A DNA stretch of 64,000 bases from Litsea cubeba. Its lineage: Eukaryota > Streptophyta > Magnoliopsida > Laurales > Lauraceae. The notes under the pieces were generated by a model. It was not told where the DNA came from, did no database searches, and was given only the letters and a program-made list of their open reading frames with translations. The stretch is taken from positions 51,973,961 through 52,037,960 of the forward strand of contig CM022946.1 of the NCBI GenBank assembly GCA_012931725.1. The letters are read 5' to 3'. The first letter of the stretch is position 1, and each line of letters starts with the position of its first letter. The translations under genes and the position numbers were made by a program. Below, piece by piece: positions 1 through 11,624 of this stretch.

Positions 1-1
1 T

Positions 2-160
2 GTTGAGTCTTCAAACCCAACCTACTCTCAGCTCATACATTTGCAAGAGGTTAACAAACAAGACGAGGAAATGTCTTCCATGGAAATAGGCCCTGCCAAG
101 ATGAGTTTTGATACTAGTCAGGAAGTGACTTTATATACACATGTATATCAGTATATGTGA
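2..160 (+). CDS. Possible 3' end of an unidentified coding sequence
   Basis: A frame is open from base 2 to a TGA at 158-160 (52 codons), entering from outside the window. The composition is protein-like (several Glu, Gln, Ser; no low-complexity run), but I recognise no domain and see no splice site that fixes its start. It could be chance. It lies on the opposite strand to the receptor-kinase fragments that follow. Confidence 0.2.
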   Translation, partial: VESSNPTYSQLIHLQEVNKQDEEMSSMEIGPAKMSFDTSQEVTLYTHVYQYM

Positions 161-900
161 CATTCTTTCCTAGGTTATGTATTTTTTGTGTTATATGTGA
201 GAGTTAAGATGCACTGAATTATGAGCGGGTATGTGTTCCAGCATCGTTTTGCAGTAAGTGAACTCACATTTTCATTATGGGGATTTTTTGCAGCTATACT
301 TGGAAGATCTATGCAAACAGGGTACTTGGAAGACCTTACATGAATTTAGAATTCCTTAATTTTAGGGACAGAGGTTTGATGAATGGCTGTATATCAGTAT
401 GAATAAAGAAACATGCTTGACTTCTCCTCAATGGACTGGCACCAGGTCTGATTTTTTCTCTCTCTCAATGGACTGGCCGCCTACCTGACCCATCATCTAT
501 CTAAACCCTTCATACTCACTGTACCTCCAATTGTTGATATTCGCCAAAATTGACCCTTATTCATGTTCTATAGGCCAGGCTGTTCCATGCTTGGTGACCT
601 ACCTGTTCCTGAAAAATGACTCTTATAATATACTTAAAATATAATAAGGAAAAACTGATATTCAAATAACTGTAAACATAAGCAATATACATTTGAAGTC
701 TTGGTCAAGATACAAGTCATTTTAACACTTGCAATCTTATATCTGTCTTCACTTGTTCGATGCATTATTTGAAAGCTATAACCAAAAACAACTACAATAT
801 GGAAAACCTTCAATAGATCCCTTTCTTAATTAAATTGAAGGCGATTGAAAGACAGAGATAAACAATAACCGTAGAAAATACTGATGGAAAGAAGCACCAA
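161..900. other. Gene-free stretch
   Basis: AT-rich non-coding DNA. The remaining kinase exons expected downstream of the receptor-kinase pseudogene on the minus strand (HRD and DFG motifs) are not found here. Confidence 0.5.
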
Positions 901-901
901 C

Positions 902-2530
902 CAAATAGAAATTTATCCAAACTAGTGTTAGCCACATATTCATAGACAAGCATCTTCTCTTGTTCTTCTATGCACCATCCCCATAGCCGTACAACGTTCC
1001 TATGCTGAAGTTTAGCTACCAATGCCACCTCATTTCGCAATTCTTCTAGTCCTTGCGCTGATCTTTTCGATAGCCTTTTCACTGCTATTTACCTTCCATC
1101 TGATAGCTTGCCCTGTCAAAAAGTTAAGGGGAAAACCCACATTAATTTAAGAAGCAGGCAATGAATATTAAAGATAAATTTAGGATTCAAATGACAGTAT
1201 TATTTTCCTTGGAATTAAGGACATATAGGATTAATGGATTGTTACCTTATAAACGGGGCCAAATCCACCTTCTCCAAGTTTGTTGTCAGTAGAGAAGTTA
1301 TTTGTGGCAGCTCTAAGTGCATTCAAATTAAGTAAGACAGATTCAGGAAGTGTGATCTCTGTCTCCTCTTGATGTCTGGTTTCTTCATAAGAATAGAAGT
1401 TTTAACAACAATAAGATCTTTGGTCGAGCAGAGACTAAGAGATGAAATTTGATTCTTTAAAATGCTGGGTCTTTTAACATTTGAAAGACATTATGTGCAT
1501 TCTTCGATTATGAGGTCATGTAATGTGCTTTAGGTAGAAGATAATTCCAATTTGGACATCGAAACTAAGAGTTGGCCTCCTGATTAGTGTCGCCAGACTA
1601 AACTGTTTCTATTTGTGTATTGTGCTAGTGAAAACCATCACAAATGAGTAAACATCAAGAAGATAAAAAAAAAATAGTATGTCCAATTGGAGTCATTAAA
1701 CATGAGTACATCAGCTGTTCAGTTGACTGTGGATGATTCAGTTTTTCAATGACAGCTGACTGTTCACATAACTCATACATGCTACTCTGTACTTGAGCAT
1801 TAGGAAGAATCTGATGTTTGTGACCTTCCAAAGAATAAACAATGACCCTTCTAGATACAGACTATCTAATGGTTGAGTTATCCCGTTCAATAGAATACGA
1901 TGGTTACAAGATAGATATCCATCATTGATTAATTCTCTGTTAGGGTTGTGTATAAGTTTTTTTTTTCCCAGCTATACCTAAAGAAAGGCACAATCTTACA
2001 TAATTGGTTCCAAGATATGGTCTTGACTCAATATCCTTGGATCCATTTGAGGCTCTGGTTATTTTAATAATGTTTGAGTCCTGTCCATTGTTACGAACTA
2101 GATATCAAAGTGTCATTATTAAGGTATGAGAGGCGTCCATCTATCATGTTATTTGGTCACATCAGGTTGATCCTCTCAATCCAATCTGTTGGATCTAAAC
2201 TCCCATGCAGACTCTTAAGATGGGTCGGGGGAGTCTGACCCCAACTATTTACAGACCTATCCTTGATGCACAATTGGATATAGCTCACAGCAATATATGG
2301 CAATGAATCACCTTCTACATAAATTAATTATCTTGGAAGAAGATCAGCTAGGCTCCAGTGACAGTTTTAATTCAAAATACATGTTTTTAAGTGTTATACA
2401 ACACACCTGATTTTCTTCGACTTTTCTTCCTCTTTCTGATCAGCAGGCATGCGCATATTGTTGAAAGTATAGCCAATATAACAACAATAGAGGCGATAAT
2501 GATAATCGTTTTCCATGTGTACCTTGTTTC
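902..2530 (-). pseudogene. Cysteine-rich receptor-like kinase (CRK/DUF26 type), truncated pseudogene
   Basis: Three minus-strand exons are recognisable. At 2530-2407 a transmembrane exon (WKTIIIIASIVVILAILS, then a basic RKRKK stop-transfer run) sits between a gatgcag acceptor and a gtgtgt donor. At about 1378-1246 comes the juxtamembrane/kinase start with LRAATNNFS and the glycine loop KLGEGGFGPVYK, followed by a GT donor. At 1112-902 lies kinase subdomains II-V (IAVKRLSKRSAQGLEE, then RNVVRLWGWC and KMLVYEYV). CRK proteins are plasma-membrane receptors with two DUF26 domains outside and a Ser/Thr kinase inside. Here the ectodomain and the catalytic C-lobe are missing, and the residue after SDGR, just before the catalytic-lysine strand (IAVKR), is TAA where the family has Glu or Gln. 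It is therefore broken by both truncation and nonsense. A G-type lectin receptor kinase is the closest alternative. Confidence 0.8.
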
Positions 2531-2735
2531 CTGCATCAACCAGACAAGATTACAGTTCCAGATGCATTTTGAAAACTATTGGAGAGTGACATGTCGGAAC
2601 TGGTTCCAGCTCAGCCAGAAGGAAGGTCTCACTGTCTTCAGAGATCAGGTGAATATTTGTAATTTTTTTCCTAAATGCTTAGTTTTTTATTATTCACTTG
2701 GCAAATTGTCGTTCATAAGAGTTTTTGGATTTCAG

Positions 2736-3316
2736 AGGGTTGTGCTCAACATTTTTGATGTGAGATCTGGAAAAGTTATGAGGGACTTCAAGGGGAATGC
2801 GGATGAATTTGCAACTGGTGGGACTGGTGGTGTAGCTGCAGTGTCTTGGCCAGTATTTAGGTGATTTTGATATCTTTATTTTTTATTTTTTTTTGAAACG
2901 GGATTTTGACTTCTTTGTATTTTTTTCTTTTTGAAATGGGATTTTGACTTCTTTAGTATGTGTGCTACTCTTGTGTTTGACATCAATGTCCATAACTGGT
3001 TTGCTTGGAAATGGCCCAGTTCAGGTCATAAGCATGGATTGGAATTGTAATGCTTGGAAAACATGAAACCTAATTTTGGTAATTAATAGTTATTTAAAAT
3101 ACATGAACCAAGAAAGTACTTACACTGGCTTTGAGCTCTTCCGCATAAAAGAACAAGACATTCCCAAATGGTAAGGTCTTGGCAAAGGTTGTTTCCCCAG
3201 CTCTAAAAATACATGGACCAAGAAAAGTACTTACACTGGCTTTGAGCTATTCCGCATAAAAGAACGAGACATTCCCAAATGGTAAGGTCTTGGCAAAGGT
3301 TGTTTCCCCAGCTCTA
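2736..3316 (+). pseudogene. eIF3b (translation initiation factor 3 subunit B) gene fragment
   Basis: Exon 2736-2860, bounded by a ttcag acceptor and a GT donor, encodes RVVLNIFDVRSGKVMRDFKG and continues through GGTGG to SWPVFR, a characteristic stretch of the plant eIF3b beta-propeller. A second conserved piece, YTGFELFRIKERDIP, appears at 3121-3174 and again at 3232-3285 inside a 110-bp tandem duplication. In eIF3b these two motifs are separated by well over 100 residues (WGGGKDDKY onward), and that part is absent. No start, no RRM domain and no C-terminus are present. In the normal gene the product scaffolds the eIF3 complex on the 40S ribosome. This copy is a deleted and rearranged fragment on the strand opposite to the receptor-kinase remnant. 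Confidence 0.8.
3096..3316. repeat. 110-bp direct tandem duplication
   Basis: Two near-identical units (3096-3205 and 3206-3316) each carry the same eIF3b exon end and adjoining intron. They differ by a few substitutions and one base in the AAAGTAC/AAAAGTAC stretch. Confidence 0.85.
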
Positions 3317-4413
3317 ACTAGATCTGGGTGCCTCAAACCTCTTTGTGCCTTCTGTTTGGATCTGAATTATGAAGTCTCATCCAAAGGTTGAAGTTAAGGA
3401 TGCATTGTGAAATAAACTCTAACCCTCAACAAGCTTAAAAGTGAATGAGAGCTAGATTCCTGAACATGTTTTGAGAACATGAAGTACTGTGATCATCTTC
3501 TTCTCCATTGACACGCTGTATGGTGGCTGTTGTAATCTTTTTGCCATGTATTTAGTCTCTTTGGATGAGGTATTTACGGACTAGTCATTGGGGCCTTTTG
3601 GAATGATGAGGCTTTTTATGAGACTAGTACTTTTCAAATTAGTCGGGGTATATGGAAAGAAAGGAACAGTAGGGCGTCGAGGGACAGTGGAAATCAAATT
3701 AGATCCTGTGGTGTGGATTGAGCTTTGGTCTCCTAACTCCTTTTCAGGATGGGTGCAAGGGGACATAAAAGATGTTGGCAATCTCTTTACACACTACATG
3801 TTTCACTTTTCTCTTATGAATTGTTATTCTTTACCCTTTTCACTTCCATAACATTGTTTTGTATCTTTAGAGTAATAAGATAACGTCTATTTTGATGAAT
3901 TAATGTGTACATGACAGCTTTGTCATATACCCATCCACACACACACTAACACATGCCATCATTAGATGGGTGCTTTTACCATTAGCAACACTGCTATACT
4001 CATTCATCAATTTACAACCATTAGCAACACTGATGCATATATATGCTCAAGTTGCTGGCTCCTTTATGGCTATGCAGTAAAGCTTGAGTTGAATTAAACA
4101 CTTGGTATTGAATTTATATTTATTTCGTTTTAGTTCTTTGACTTCTTTCTGATATTGTTCTACATTGTAGCTGACTAATTATTAAAAATCTGAAATACTA
4201 CTAAATGCCAGTTTAATAGTCACAATGACTAGGCATGCTTACCCAAGGCTTGACTTGGTGTAGGAACTGAATCAACTTTGCCAGACTTACCCAGCCCAAT
4301 AAGAAGGGTCTCTTTAGTGGCAGGAGTTAATGTTCACAATGACTCAGCTAGTTAATCTGAAATTTCCTTGACATTATATTTTAATTAATCCCTGTATTTT
4401 GTTTGTTTATTAG
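3317..4413. other. Gene-free stretch
   Basis: No coding pattern that I recognise. A short frame at 3588-3851 is open but has no known motif, and its opposite strand is open as well, so I do not call it. Confidence 0.5.
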
Positions 4414-4545
4414 GTGGAGCAGTTGCAAAGATTTTCAAGCTGTGTGGCTCGCCTTCAGAAGAATACTGGAAGAAAGTCAAAGTTGCACATGCAAACCATA
4501 TTTAAGCCTCAACAGCCATATAAACGATGCATAGCAGGGAACCCG
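4414..4545 (+). pseudogene. CDK-like Ser/Thr kinase (CRK/IBS1-like group) fragment
   Basis: After a ttattag acceptor the sequence encodes VEQL, then KIFKLCGSPSEEYWKK, then the HATIFKPQQPYKRC stretch typical of plant cyclin-dependent-kinase-like proteins of the At1g54610/IBS1 type, in the C-lobe region after the activation segment. Reading needs two frame corrections: one base is missing after the VEQL codons (ttgcaaag), and one extra A interrupts the HAT codons (gcaaacc). Uncorrected frames stop quickly at TAA. Only one exon is present, so this is a decayed fragment and not a functional kinase. It is on the same strand as the eIF3b fragment, 1.1 kb away. Confidence 0.75.
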
Positions 4546-4889
4546 TCCTTCGAGTTGAAGAAGATGCTGTTAGGTTGGCAGAATCATTCGTGATTTCCAC
4601 TTTGAGAGCTCCAAAATGTTTTCAGAGTTTTGATAAATCATTTCCAGCCCTGATCTGATTTAAGTATATGTTAGTAATTTTTAGTTTGTTTCACTCAAAT
4701 GCAATGTCATTGTATGTGCTTCGATTTTTGGTGACTTCTTAAATATACTTGGAGTTTAATAACTCATATTAGTCATATTATTATCGTATGTTTTGATGGC
4801 CAATTGTGTGTTGTCATTGGTAGAATATTTGCTCATATTTTCATGCTCAGTAAGTGTATAGGGTGGTATGCATTTTTTATATATTAAAA
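4546..4889. other. Gene-free stretch
   Basis: AT-rich spacer between the kinase fragment and the CACTA subterminal array; nothing recognised. Confidence 0.5.
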
Positions 4890-5452
4890 AAAAAATATTT
4901 TTGCCCACGTTTTTTTCGTCGGCAAAAGTAAAAAATTAAAAATACTTTTACCGGACGGTTTTTCTCTCGTCGTCAAAAAGTAAAAAAGTCAATTAAAAAT
5001 TAAAAAAACTTCTGCCGACGTTTTTCTTCGGCGTCAAAAGTAAAAGGAAAAATTAAAAAGAAAAACAAAATACTTTTGCCCACGTTTTTTTTTTCGTCTA
5101 AAAAAGTAAAAAAGTTTCAAAAAAATAAAATACTTTTGCCCACGTTTTTTTTTTCATCAGCAAAAGTAAAAAGAGAAATTAAAAAAAATAAAATACTTTT
5201 GCCGACGTTTTATTTTTCGTCGGCAAAAGTAAAAAAAATTTTTTTAAAAATGAAATACTTTTGCCGATTTTTTTTCGTCGGTAATAGTCAAATAAATCGT
5301 CGGTAAAAATAAAATTTTTGCCGACGAAGAATAATTTCGTCGGAAAAAGGTTTTGCTGACCACATTTTACCGACAACCGGCCGACGAAACAATTTGCGAC
5401 GGTAAAAGTCTTTGCCGATGAAAATGAGACTTTTGGCGACGAAAAAAATTTT
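4890..5452. repeat. CACTA subterminal hairpin array (outer, truncated element)
   Basis: Seven to eight units of about 60 bp, each a small inverted repeat: TTTTGCCGACG, a T-rich loop, then CGTCGGCAAAAG. After the inner CACTA insertion the sequence resumes at 11594 with TTTTGTCGCCAAAG and ends GATTCTTGTAGTG at 11624, the reverse complement of the common CACTA start CACTACAAGAATC. This is therefore the right subterminal region and right end of a CACTA element. I find no matching left end, so it is truncated or its left part is lost. Confidence 0.75.
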
Positions 5453-6116
5453 CACTACAACAAAAACACCTTTGGTGACATGAAAAAATGTCACCAAAGG
5501 CCCATTTTTTGTCACCTATTATCTTTGGTGACACGGGATGGGGTGTCATTGTATCCATGACACTAAAGTCAATGGTGACAAAATTTGTGCACTTGTCACG
5601 AAATGATGTCAACGGGACAAAAACATGGTGTCACGGAAGAAAGACTTTCCGTGACATAGTAGGGTGTCACTAAAAGCAATGGTGACAAAAGTACAGGTGT
5701 CATAAAAAAGATATCTTTTGTGACAAAAATTGTCACTAAAAGCATTTTTCTTGACAACCAAATGAGTGTCACCAATAATATTACCAGGTTGACACTCAAT
5801 GGTGACATACTCTTTTTGTCACAAAAAATACAATCAAAATATTTGTGCCACCCAAATTATCATTTCACACCTGCTTACAAAGTTTCAAATATTATATCCA
5901 GATACACCCATTAACAAAACTTATACCACAAAAGATGCAAACTATCATTCAAATCAAATATCCAACAAGTCAACATTCTAATATCCAAGTTCACAACCCT
6001 TCAAATATTCATCATTCAACAATAAACACTTCAAAGTTAATAGCTTTAACATAACTACAAAACAACCATACAAGGTGTGTCGGTTCAAATTAATTACAAA
6101 AATAATTCAAAACAAG

Positions 6117-6231
6117 TAACTCCATGCATCTTGGTGATCATCTTGGTTAACTGCCAAAAAGTCTTCAACTCCATCTTCGTCATCTTGGTTAACTGCCAAA
6201 AAGTAACTCCATCTTGATAGTTACCTACCTG
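6117..6231 (-). other. Possible terminal exon in the CACTA interior, with a 47-bp duplication
   Basis: On the minus strand, after a ttatacag-type acceptor near 6231, an acidic frame DDEDGVEDFLAVNQDDHQDAW runs to a stop near 6117. The repeated phrase (TTTTTGGCAGTTAACCAAGA) occurs twice about 47 bp apart. It may be the end of a former transposon gene, but the family is not recognised. Confidence 0.25.
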
Positions 6232-8683
6232 TATAAAATCGCAACAAAAAAAATGTAATTATTTAACACTAGAATTGGGAGCTTTCTTCCCTGTACATAA
6301 ATGTGACAACTTAAACAAAATAAAGTGGTTCATAGAAAAGGTTCACATCTTTGTAGACCCAAAACCATGGGATGTACCTGGAAAGATTTTCTCGAAATTT
6401 CGGCATAGTCTCCCCTGTACGTGTGACATGTAATTTTTTTTACAACCTTCTAGTACCTGTACATGACAAAAAAACACTTCATATAAACAACCCAATGCCC
6501 CAACACACTACAAAGTCATTCACCACTACGTCATCAGTCATACACCATTTGACCATAGCACTTCAATGCCCCAACACACTAGAAAGATGCACCAAAAAAC
6601 TTATGTTCATTCATTTTTATATCCAACACCATGTCATTATTCCAAAAACAACATTCTCATTACAAGATACAAAACAATAAAAAGGGAAGTTGGTCCTGGC
6701 CTTTTTCAGAAACAAAGATAATTCTAAAGCAGTAATGAGTCTTGTAATCAATAATTGGCCATTATCCTTAAATGTATAGTGAACATGTAAAGGGCCATTA
6801 TCCCGTGCGAGTCCCATCAAAGCACGGTCTCAAAATGAAAAGAATCTTTAAATGTTGAACTTGTGCCACCAAATGGAAACAAACAGTAGTAACCATCCAC
6901 ATATCTTTAGATGTCAAATTCCTGAAGTCGGACTATTAGGATCAAAATTTGTAATATTTTCCCTGCCAATTTGTTCACTCTGGATTGGAAGGGCATCTAT
7001 ACATACTATGCTCTGTTATGTAGTAAAAGTCCTCATTTATGGAAGAAGAATAAATCACTCCATGCATGAGTAAACTAAAAAGGACTACTAGGATCTGCCA
7101 CATACCAGACTTGGTAATCTCAAGGCACCTTCTGCAAGAATCCATGGTCTTAAACATCAGAAACTATGGGAAGAATTGGGCAAAATGAATCCAGTAAAAT
7201 ATCTTGCATTAAGAACTGATGGAAAAATAAAATAAAAATTGCTATAAGAATGTAAGTGAAGGCATATATTTACAAATTCTTAAGTGAAGAATTACAAAGA
7301 TTTAAAGGCCCCTACCAGTGAGGCAGTGTCTTCCACAAAAGCAAGCTACAGAGATCTAAATTACTTCTCAACGTGCACACAAGTTCCATTGTCAAGGCAT
7401 ATCAACAAATATAATGGAAAACACAACAACATGCTTTCAACTAAGAAATGGTTAAAACCTGCCTGCATGAAACGGAAGACAAATAGCTCTTTTAGCGTCA
7501 GCTCAAGCAATTTTTCTCCCAACAAAAATCACGGGTATTTCTGATTTAGAGCTGCCACCTTATCAATAGGAGTTCCTACAAAGATGCAACAGAGACACCA
7601 ACTATACTTGTAAATCAAAAACTCAAAAGAAAATATCAAAATGAATTTTGGTTCAGCTATGCCAATAGAAAATAAGGAATCACAGGCATAAAGAAGTAAA
7701 CGGAGTAAGCATCCACAAGAATAAATCATAAAAACAAACAAAGAAATGCTAACACACAGATCCTTTGTAGACAAAAACTTTGTCCATATTATTCTACTTT
7801 CATGTACATAGAGCAACCCAAAAAAAACCTACAAAACTATCCAAAATAAAAAATATTGTAAAATGCTAGAATCTAATGTCCTTTTTTTGTAAGGCCACAG
7901 TAAGGGTCCCAACGGTCATATGTCATCTATTGCTATTTTATCCAATGTAAACCCGAAAAGAATAAGGGAAAAATGAAAATGTCAATAATCTTACAACATT
8001 TTGTTCCAAATGTTATAGAAATAAATGCAAATCTACATGAGTCTTAAATTGGCAATTAAGCACATTTGATACCACTAAGGGAATCTCCTACAGCCAGTAG
8101 CACCTGGGAAATACGCGAGTATAATCAAAGGCAACTCCATAGGAGCCCTCACTTCTGCTTAAACACACAATTCATCTCCACCAACAGTAACTAATTGATT
8201 GAGCTTCACCAAGCAATCAGAGTGGCAAGAACTGACCTCTTTGATGTGATAAATGAACTAATAGTAGGTGGGCAGTTTTTGTAATGTTGGTTATTAGATG
8301 GAATTGTGTGAAAACAAATCCATCTTTATCACCGACAGTTTTAATGAAACTGGGGAGCACCTTGTTTACTATTGCTCTTGAGATTCGGGACATGTTCATG
8401 TGCCCATATGATCATTCAGAAGGTATATCAAAAGAGAGAGGGAGAGGTTTAATCATTCAAGATATAGCGCACATCATACACAGGCTTGCTTACGGAAGGT
8501 AACTCATCCCACCAATAACAATTTTACTGAGCCGTGAGCCACTTAGGTACAAACCCAGTTTAAACGATTATTAAAACTTAGCTACTATCTACACAGCTCC
8601 TCACCCTGCCATCAATATTTAATTTAACAAGTATAATCATGTCAACCAATTACATCTCCTATTTTAAAAGTGAATGCATGCTC

Positions 8684-8844
8684 TTCCACTATACATGTCA
8701 AGTGGAAAAGATACTGAAAAAGGACATTTACAAGAAAACAGTTCAAAGCTACATTGCTACAACTTTCCACTATAAATGTCAAGTGGAAAAGATACTGAAA
8801 AAGGACATTTTACAAGAAAACATGTTAAAAGCTACATTGCTACA
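8684..8844. repeat. 81-bp tandem duplication inside the CACTA element
   Basis: TTCCACTATA..ATGTCAAGTG to GCTACATTGCTACA is repeated at 8684-8761 and 8765-8844 with a few changes. Confidence 0.85.
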
Positions 8845-9196
8845 GGGAGTTGAACGTTGAGAAAGAGAATTACATAAGAAAATGCATATCAATATGTTAC
8901 GTTGACAAGAAATAATAAATTTAAAAAGATTATATAAGAGAAGTGCAAGTGGCTTAACAATACAACGTCTAAAAGAGAGCCAAATAAACAAATGTTGTTG
9001 GTAGATGGGTTGCGAAAGCTTATAGATGACTGAGAAACGCCTTCACACAGAGCTAACATTTAGATTGTAGTGGTAACAGAGAACTTAGTCCCAAAAGGAA
9101 ATAGATTTGACGAGTATAACTCATAAGGCGATGGCAAAAGATGGGTATGGGCTTGGATGACAATGACAACTTTAGATAAATGGATGCATATGAGAG

Positions 9197-9227
<31 letters not shown>

Positions 9228-10767
9228 GAAGAGAGAGAGAGTCCTGTCTAGTTTGTCACTATATTATTGTTCCTGCCTACTGACTGGGCTTATGCTTACT
9301 AACAGCTGTTCCTCCCTACTGCATGTGAAATAAGTTCATACATAGTATAACTGATTGCTGACAGAAACCATACAAACCATACCTTGAAATATTCATCATC
9401 ACCTTGGCCTTCCCCATCCGATAAAGTGAAAATATTAGATTTCTATTGATATTAGCAATCTTAGCTTAGTTCCATTTCATAATGCAAGAACACAACAAAA
9501 GCAATTCTCATGAAGCAATCAATATACTCTCTCTTGCTCAACTACTCCTATTATTCTTGTAAGGCCCCTCACTCTCTTGGTCTTTTAGGAATCCTAGAAA
9601 TGCAAGTAGACCAAAAAAAGAAGAATCCTCCTGACCAGCCACCACCCCCACCTCCCCCACCACCCCCACCATCACCGTCATCACGAGGAGGGAATCCTGT
9701 ACCACCATCATCGAGCTCAGGTGACTTCTCTTTGCCTGAAATTTTAATCATGATTCAACTTGTACTCAATAACAGTGCTTGAAAATAGGCCAACTAAGTG
9801 ACACATTTTTTTTACTAGGTGTAAAAAAAAAATACATAGTTCCATCCATTCATGTTGTTCTTGACTTTAGAAGATACAAAAAAAAAAAAAAAAAAAAAAG
9901 GAGAAATGATATTGTAGTCAACCCACCTTGTGGGGTCTATCAATCACCTATATGCAGGGTTGATAATTGGATGAGAAGGCCTTGAACAGATTGTGTAAAC
10001 TTCAAAATTACCTTCATTTACTTATCACAATTCGTAGCCAACTAATAAGAGACTTCCAAAATAAAAGCTAGAATAATTCGGTCCAACAGTCACATTGCAT
10101 CCTCTTGATTCAATGGTAAAGATCACTGAATCAGAATGAAATTTGAGCCATATGCAGTCAAGAATAGACCTAATACCTTTTTCTCCTATCATCAACCATG
10201 CATAAACATGTCTGAAGGGGGCCCCACAGAGTGGTCTGGACTAAGAAAAATTATCATTCATCAAACAAAAAATAAGAAAGAAATTTCTTTTGCTACAACA
10301 TACACAAGGAGGCCTCACAAGCACATGATCGTTTCTCATAAGATTAAGAAAGCCAATTCAAAGGTCTGTGATGGCTACGGTTCTCCAATGCTATTTCAAC
10401 TACAAATTTACTAATGCAACACTTTCACAATTTCCCTTTTTTTTAAAAATATGTAAAGATAAAACGCCTTAAGACAACCCAAACCCAAAGATCTCAGCAG
10501 ATCTTATCAAATGCATTGCAGAAGAAACCCTGTAGAGTGAGATTCAGCTCAGCAGCTGAATCAAACTCTAAAAAAAAAGCCCAATCTCACAAAATCCAAA
10601 CTATCACAGATTCAGTTACTGAAATAGCTAAATAAAACCCATGGAAACGGCAGCATGTGATTAGGGCTGGGTTTGGGCGAGAAAGAGGATCTGGGTTTGG
10701 GCAACATAGAGATTGGGGTTGGGTGGAAATGGGTGACATGGAAATTAGGTTCGGTTAACCAGGTTTG

Positions 10768-10768
10768 G

Positions 10769-10827
<59 letters not shown>
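10768..10827. repeat. (GA)n microsatellite
   Basis: About 58 bp of uninterrupted GA dinucleotides. A shorter interrupted GA run lies at 9194-9241 and a CCACCCCCA-type run at about 9641-9670. All are inside the CACTA element and create spurious Pro/Ser/Arg-rich frames on both strands. Confidence 0.95.
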
Positions 10828-10829
<2 letters not shown>

Positions 10830-11593
10830 GCGGGCCTGGGTCTGATACAGGGTGAGAGAAAATGGGGCTGAGTTTCATGTTGGGGCTGGTCTTGGAGAGA
10901 GAGAGCTCTACTATTGGAAACCTGGGTTTAGGCGAGAGGGAGGAGAAATACCTCATTGAGATGGAGAGAACTTGCCAAGTGCTATGGTCGACTGGTCGGC
11001 GGCGGAGAGGAGAAGTTCAATCGAGATGATGTTCTGGTGTTGGGGCTTTCGTTTTCCCCTCTCCTCTGTCGATCTCTGTAAAATCTGCTAGAACCAGGGC
11101 CTTTTGTTCAAATGGAGAGGACTGTGCAGGGAGGAAGAAGATGGAGATGGAGATGGAGATGGGGGGCTGCTGGGTGTGGTGATGAGAGGGATCGTGAGAT
11201 GGAGATGATGAGAGGGAGAGGGGGATGACGTCGCCTGGGAGATGGAGGAGAAGGCTTGCGTGGGAGAGAGAGATGACGGATGGAGGAGAAAACGGCAAAG
11301 GGATTAAGAGATGGAAAGGGGAAAAAGGGCTTGGAGAGGGAAAACGTGGCTGTGGAGGCGGGAGATGGTAAAAATTAGGCCATTGCATCGGTGACAAAAA
11401 TTTTTTGCCACCAAATCTATTGGATCTTTTGGTGACAAATTTTTTGTCACCAAATCTCCTCTCTATTTGGCACCTAAGCTAAAGACTTTTCGTGACAAGC
11501 AAAAATTTTTTTTGTCACCGTTGTATGCATTCCGTGACAATATTGATTTTTTGTCACCAAAGGGTGTCACCAATAGTGCATTTTGTTGTAGTG

Positions 11594-11624
11594 TTTTGTC
11601 GCCAAAGTGCAGATTCTTGTAGTG
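11594..11624. mobile_element. Right terminus of the outer CACTA element
   Basis: TTTTGTCGCCAAAG completes the palindrome interrupted at 5452 (CTTTTGGCGACG, then A/T spacer, then GTCGCCAAAG), and the sequence ends at TTCTTGTAGTG. This places the inner CACTA insertion in the loop of the outermost hairpin. Confidence 0.75.

Larger units (their letters stand above)
5453..11593. mobile_element. CACTA (En/Spm-type) element, non-autonomous, 6.1 kb
   Basis: It starts CACTACAACAAAA and ends TTTTGTTGTAGTG, a perfect 13-bp terminal inverted repeat, flanked by the 3-bp duplication TTT (5450-5452 and 11594-11596). Both ends carry arrays of the subterminal motif GGTGACA/TGTCACC (about 5467-5820 and 11390-11575), as expected for transposase-binding regions. 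The interior is AT-rich and has no recognisable TNPD/TNP2 transposase domain. It holds microsatellites and short frames only, so it must have depended on a transposase in trans. It sits inside the hairpin array of another CACTA. Confidence 0.9.

Noticed and set aside
2391..2864. One 157-aa plus-strand gene
   Set aside because: It merges the antisense of the receptor-kinase transmembrane exon with an intron and a true eIF3b exon; splice sites show these are separate.
5076..5306. Open frame rich in PTFFFSS repeats
   Set aside because: Produced by the CACTA hairpin array; both strands are open, with no coding signal.
9510..9782. Poly-proline open frame
   Set aside because: Arises from a CCACCCCCA simple repeat inside a non-autonomous CACTA; no domain, and the opposite strand is equally open (poly-glycine).
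10612..11397. Ser/Pro-rich and Arg/Glu-rich frames
   Set aside because: Caused by (GA)n and purine-rich DNA; no conserved motif.
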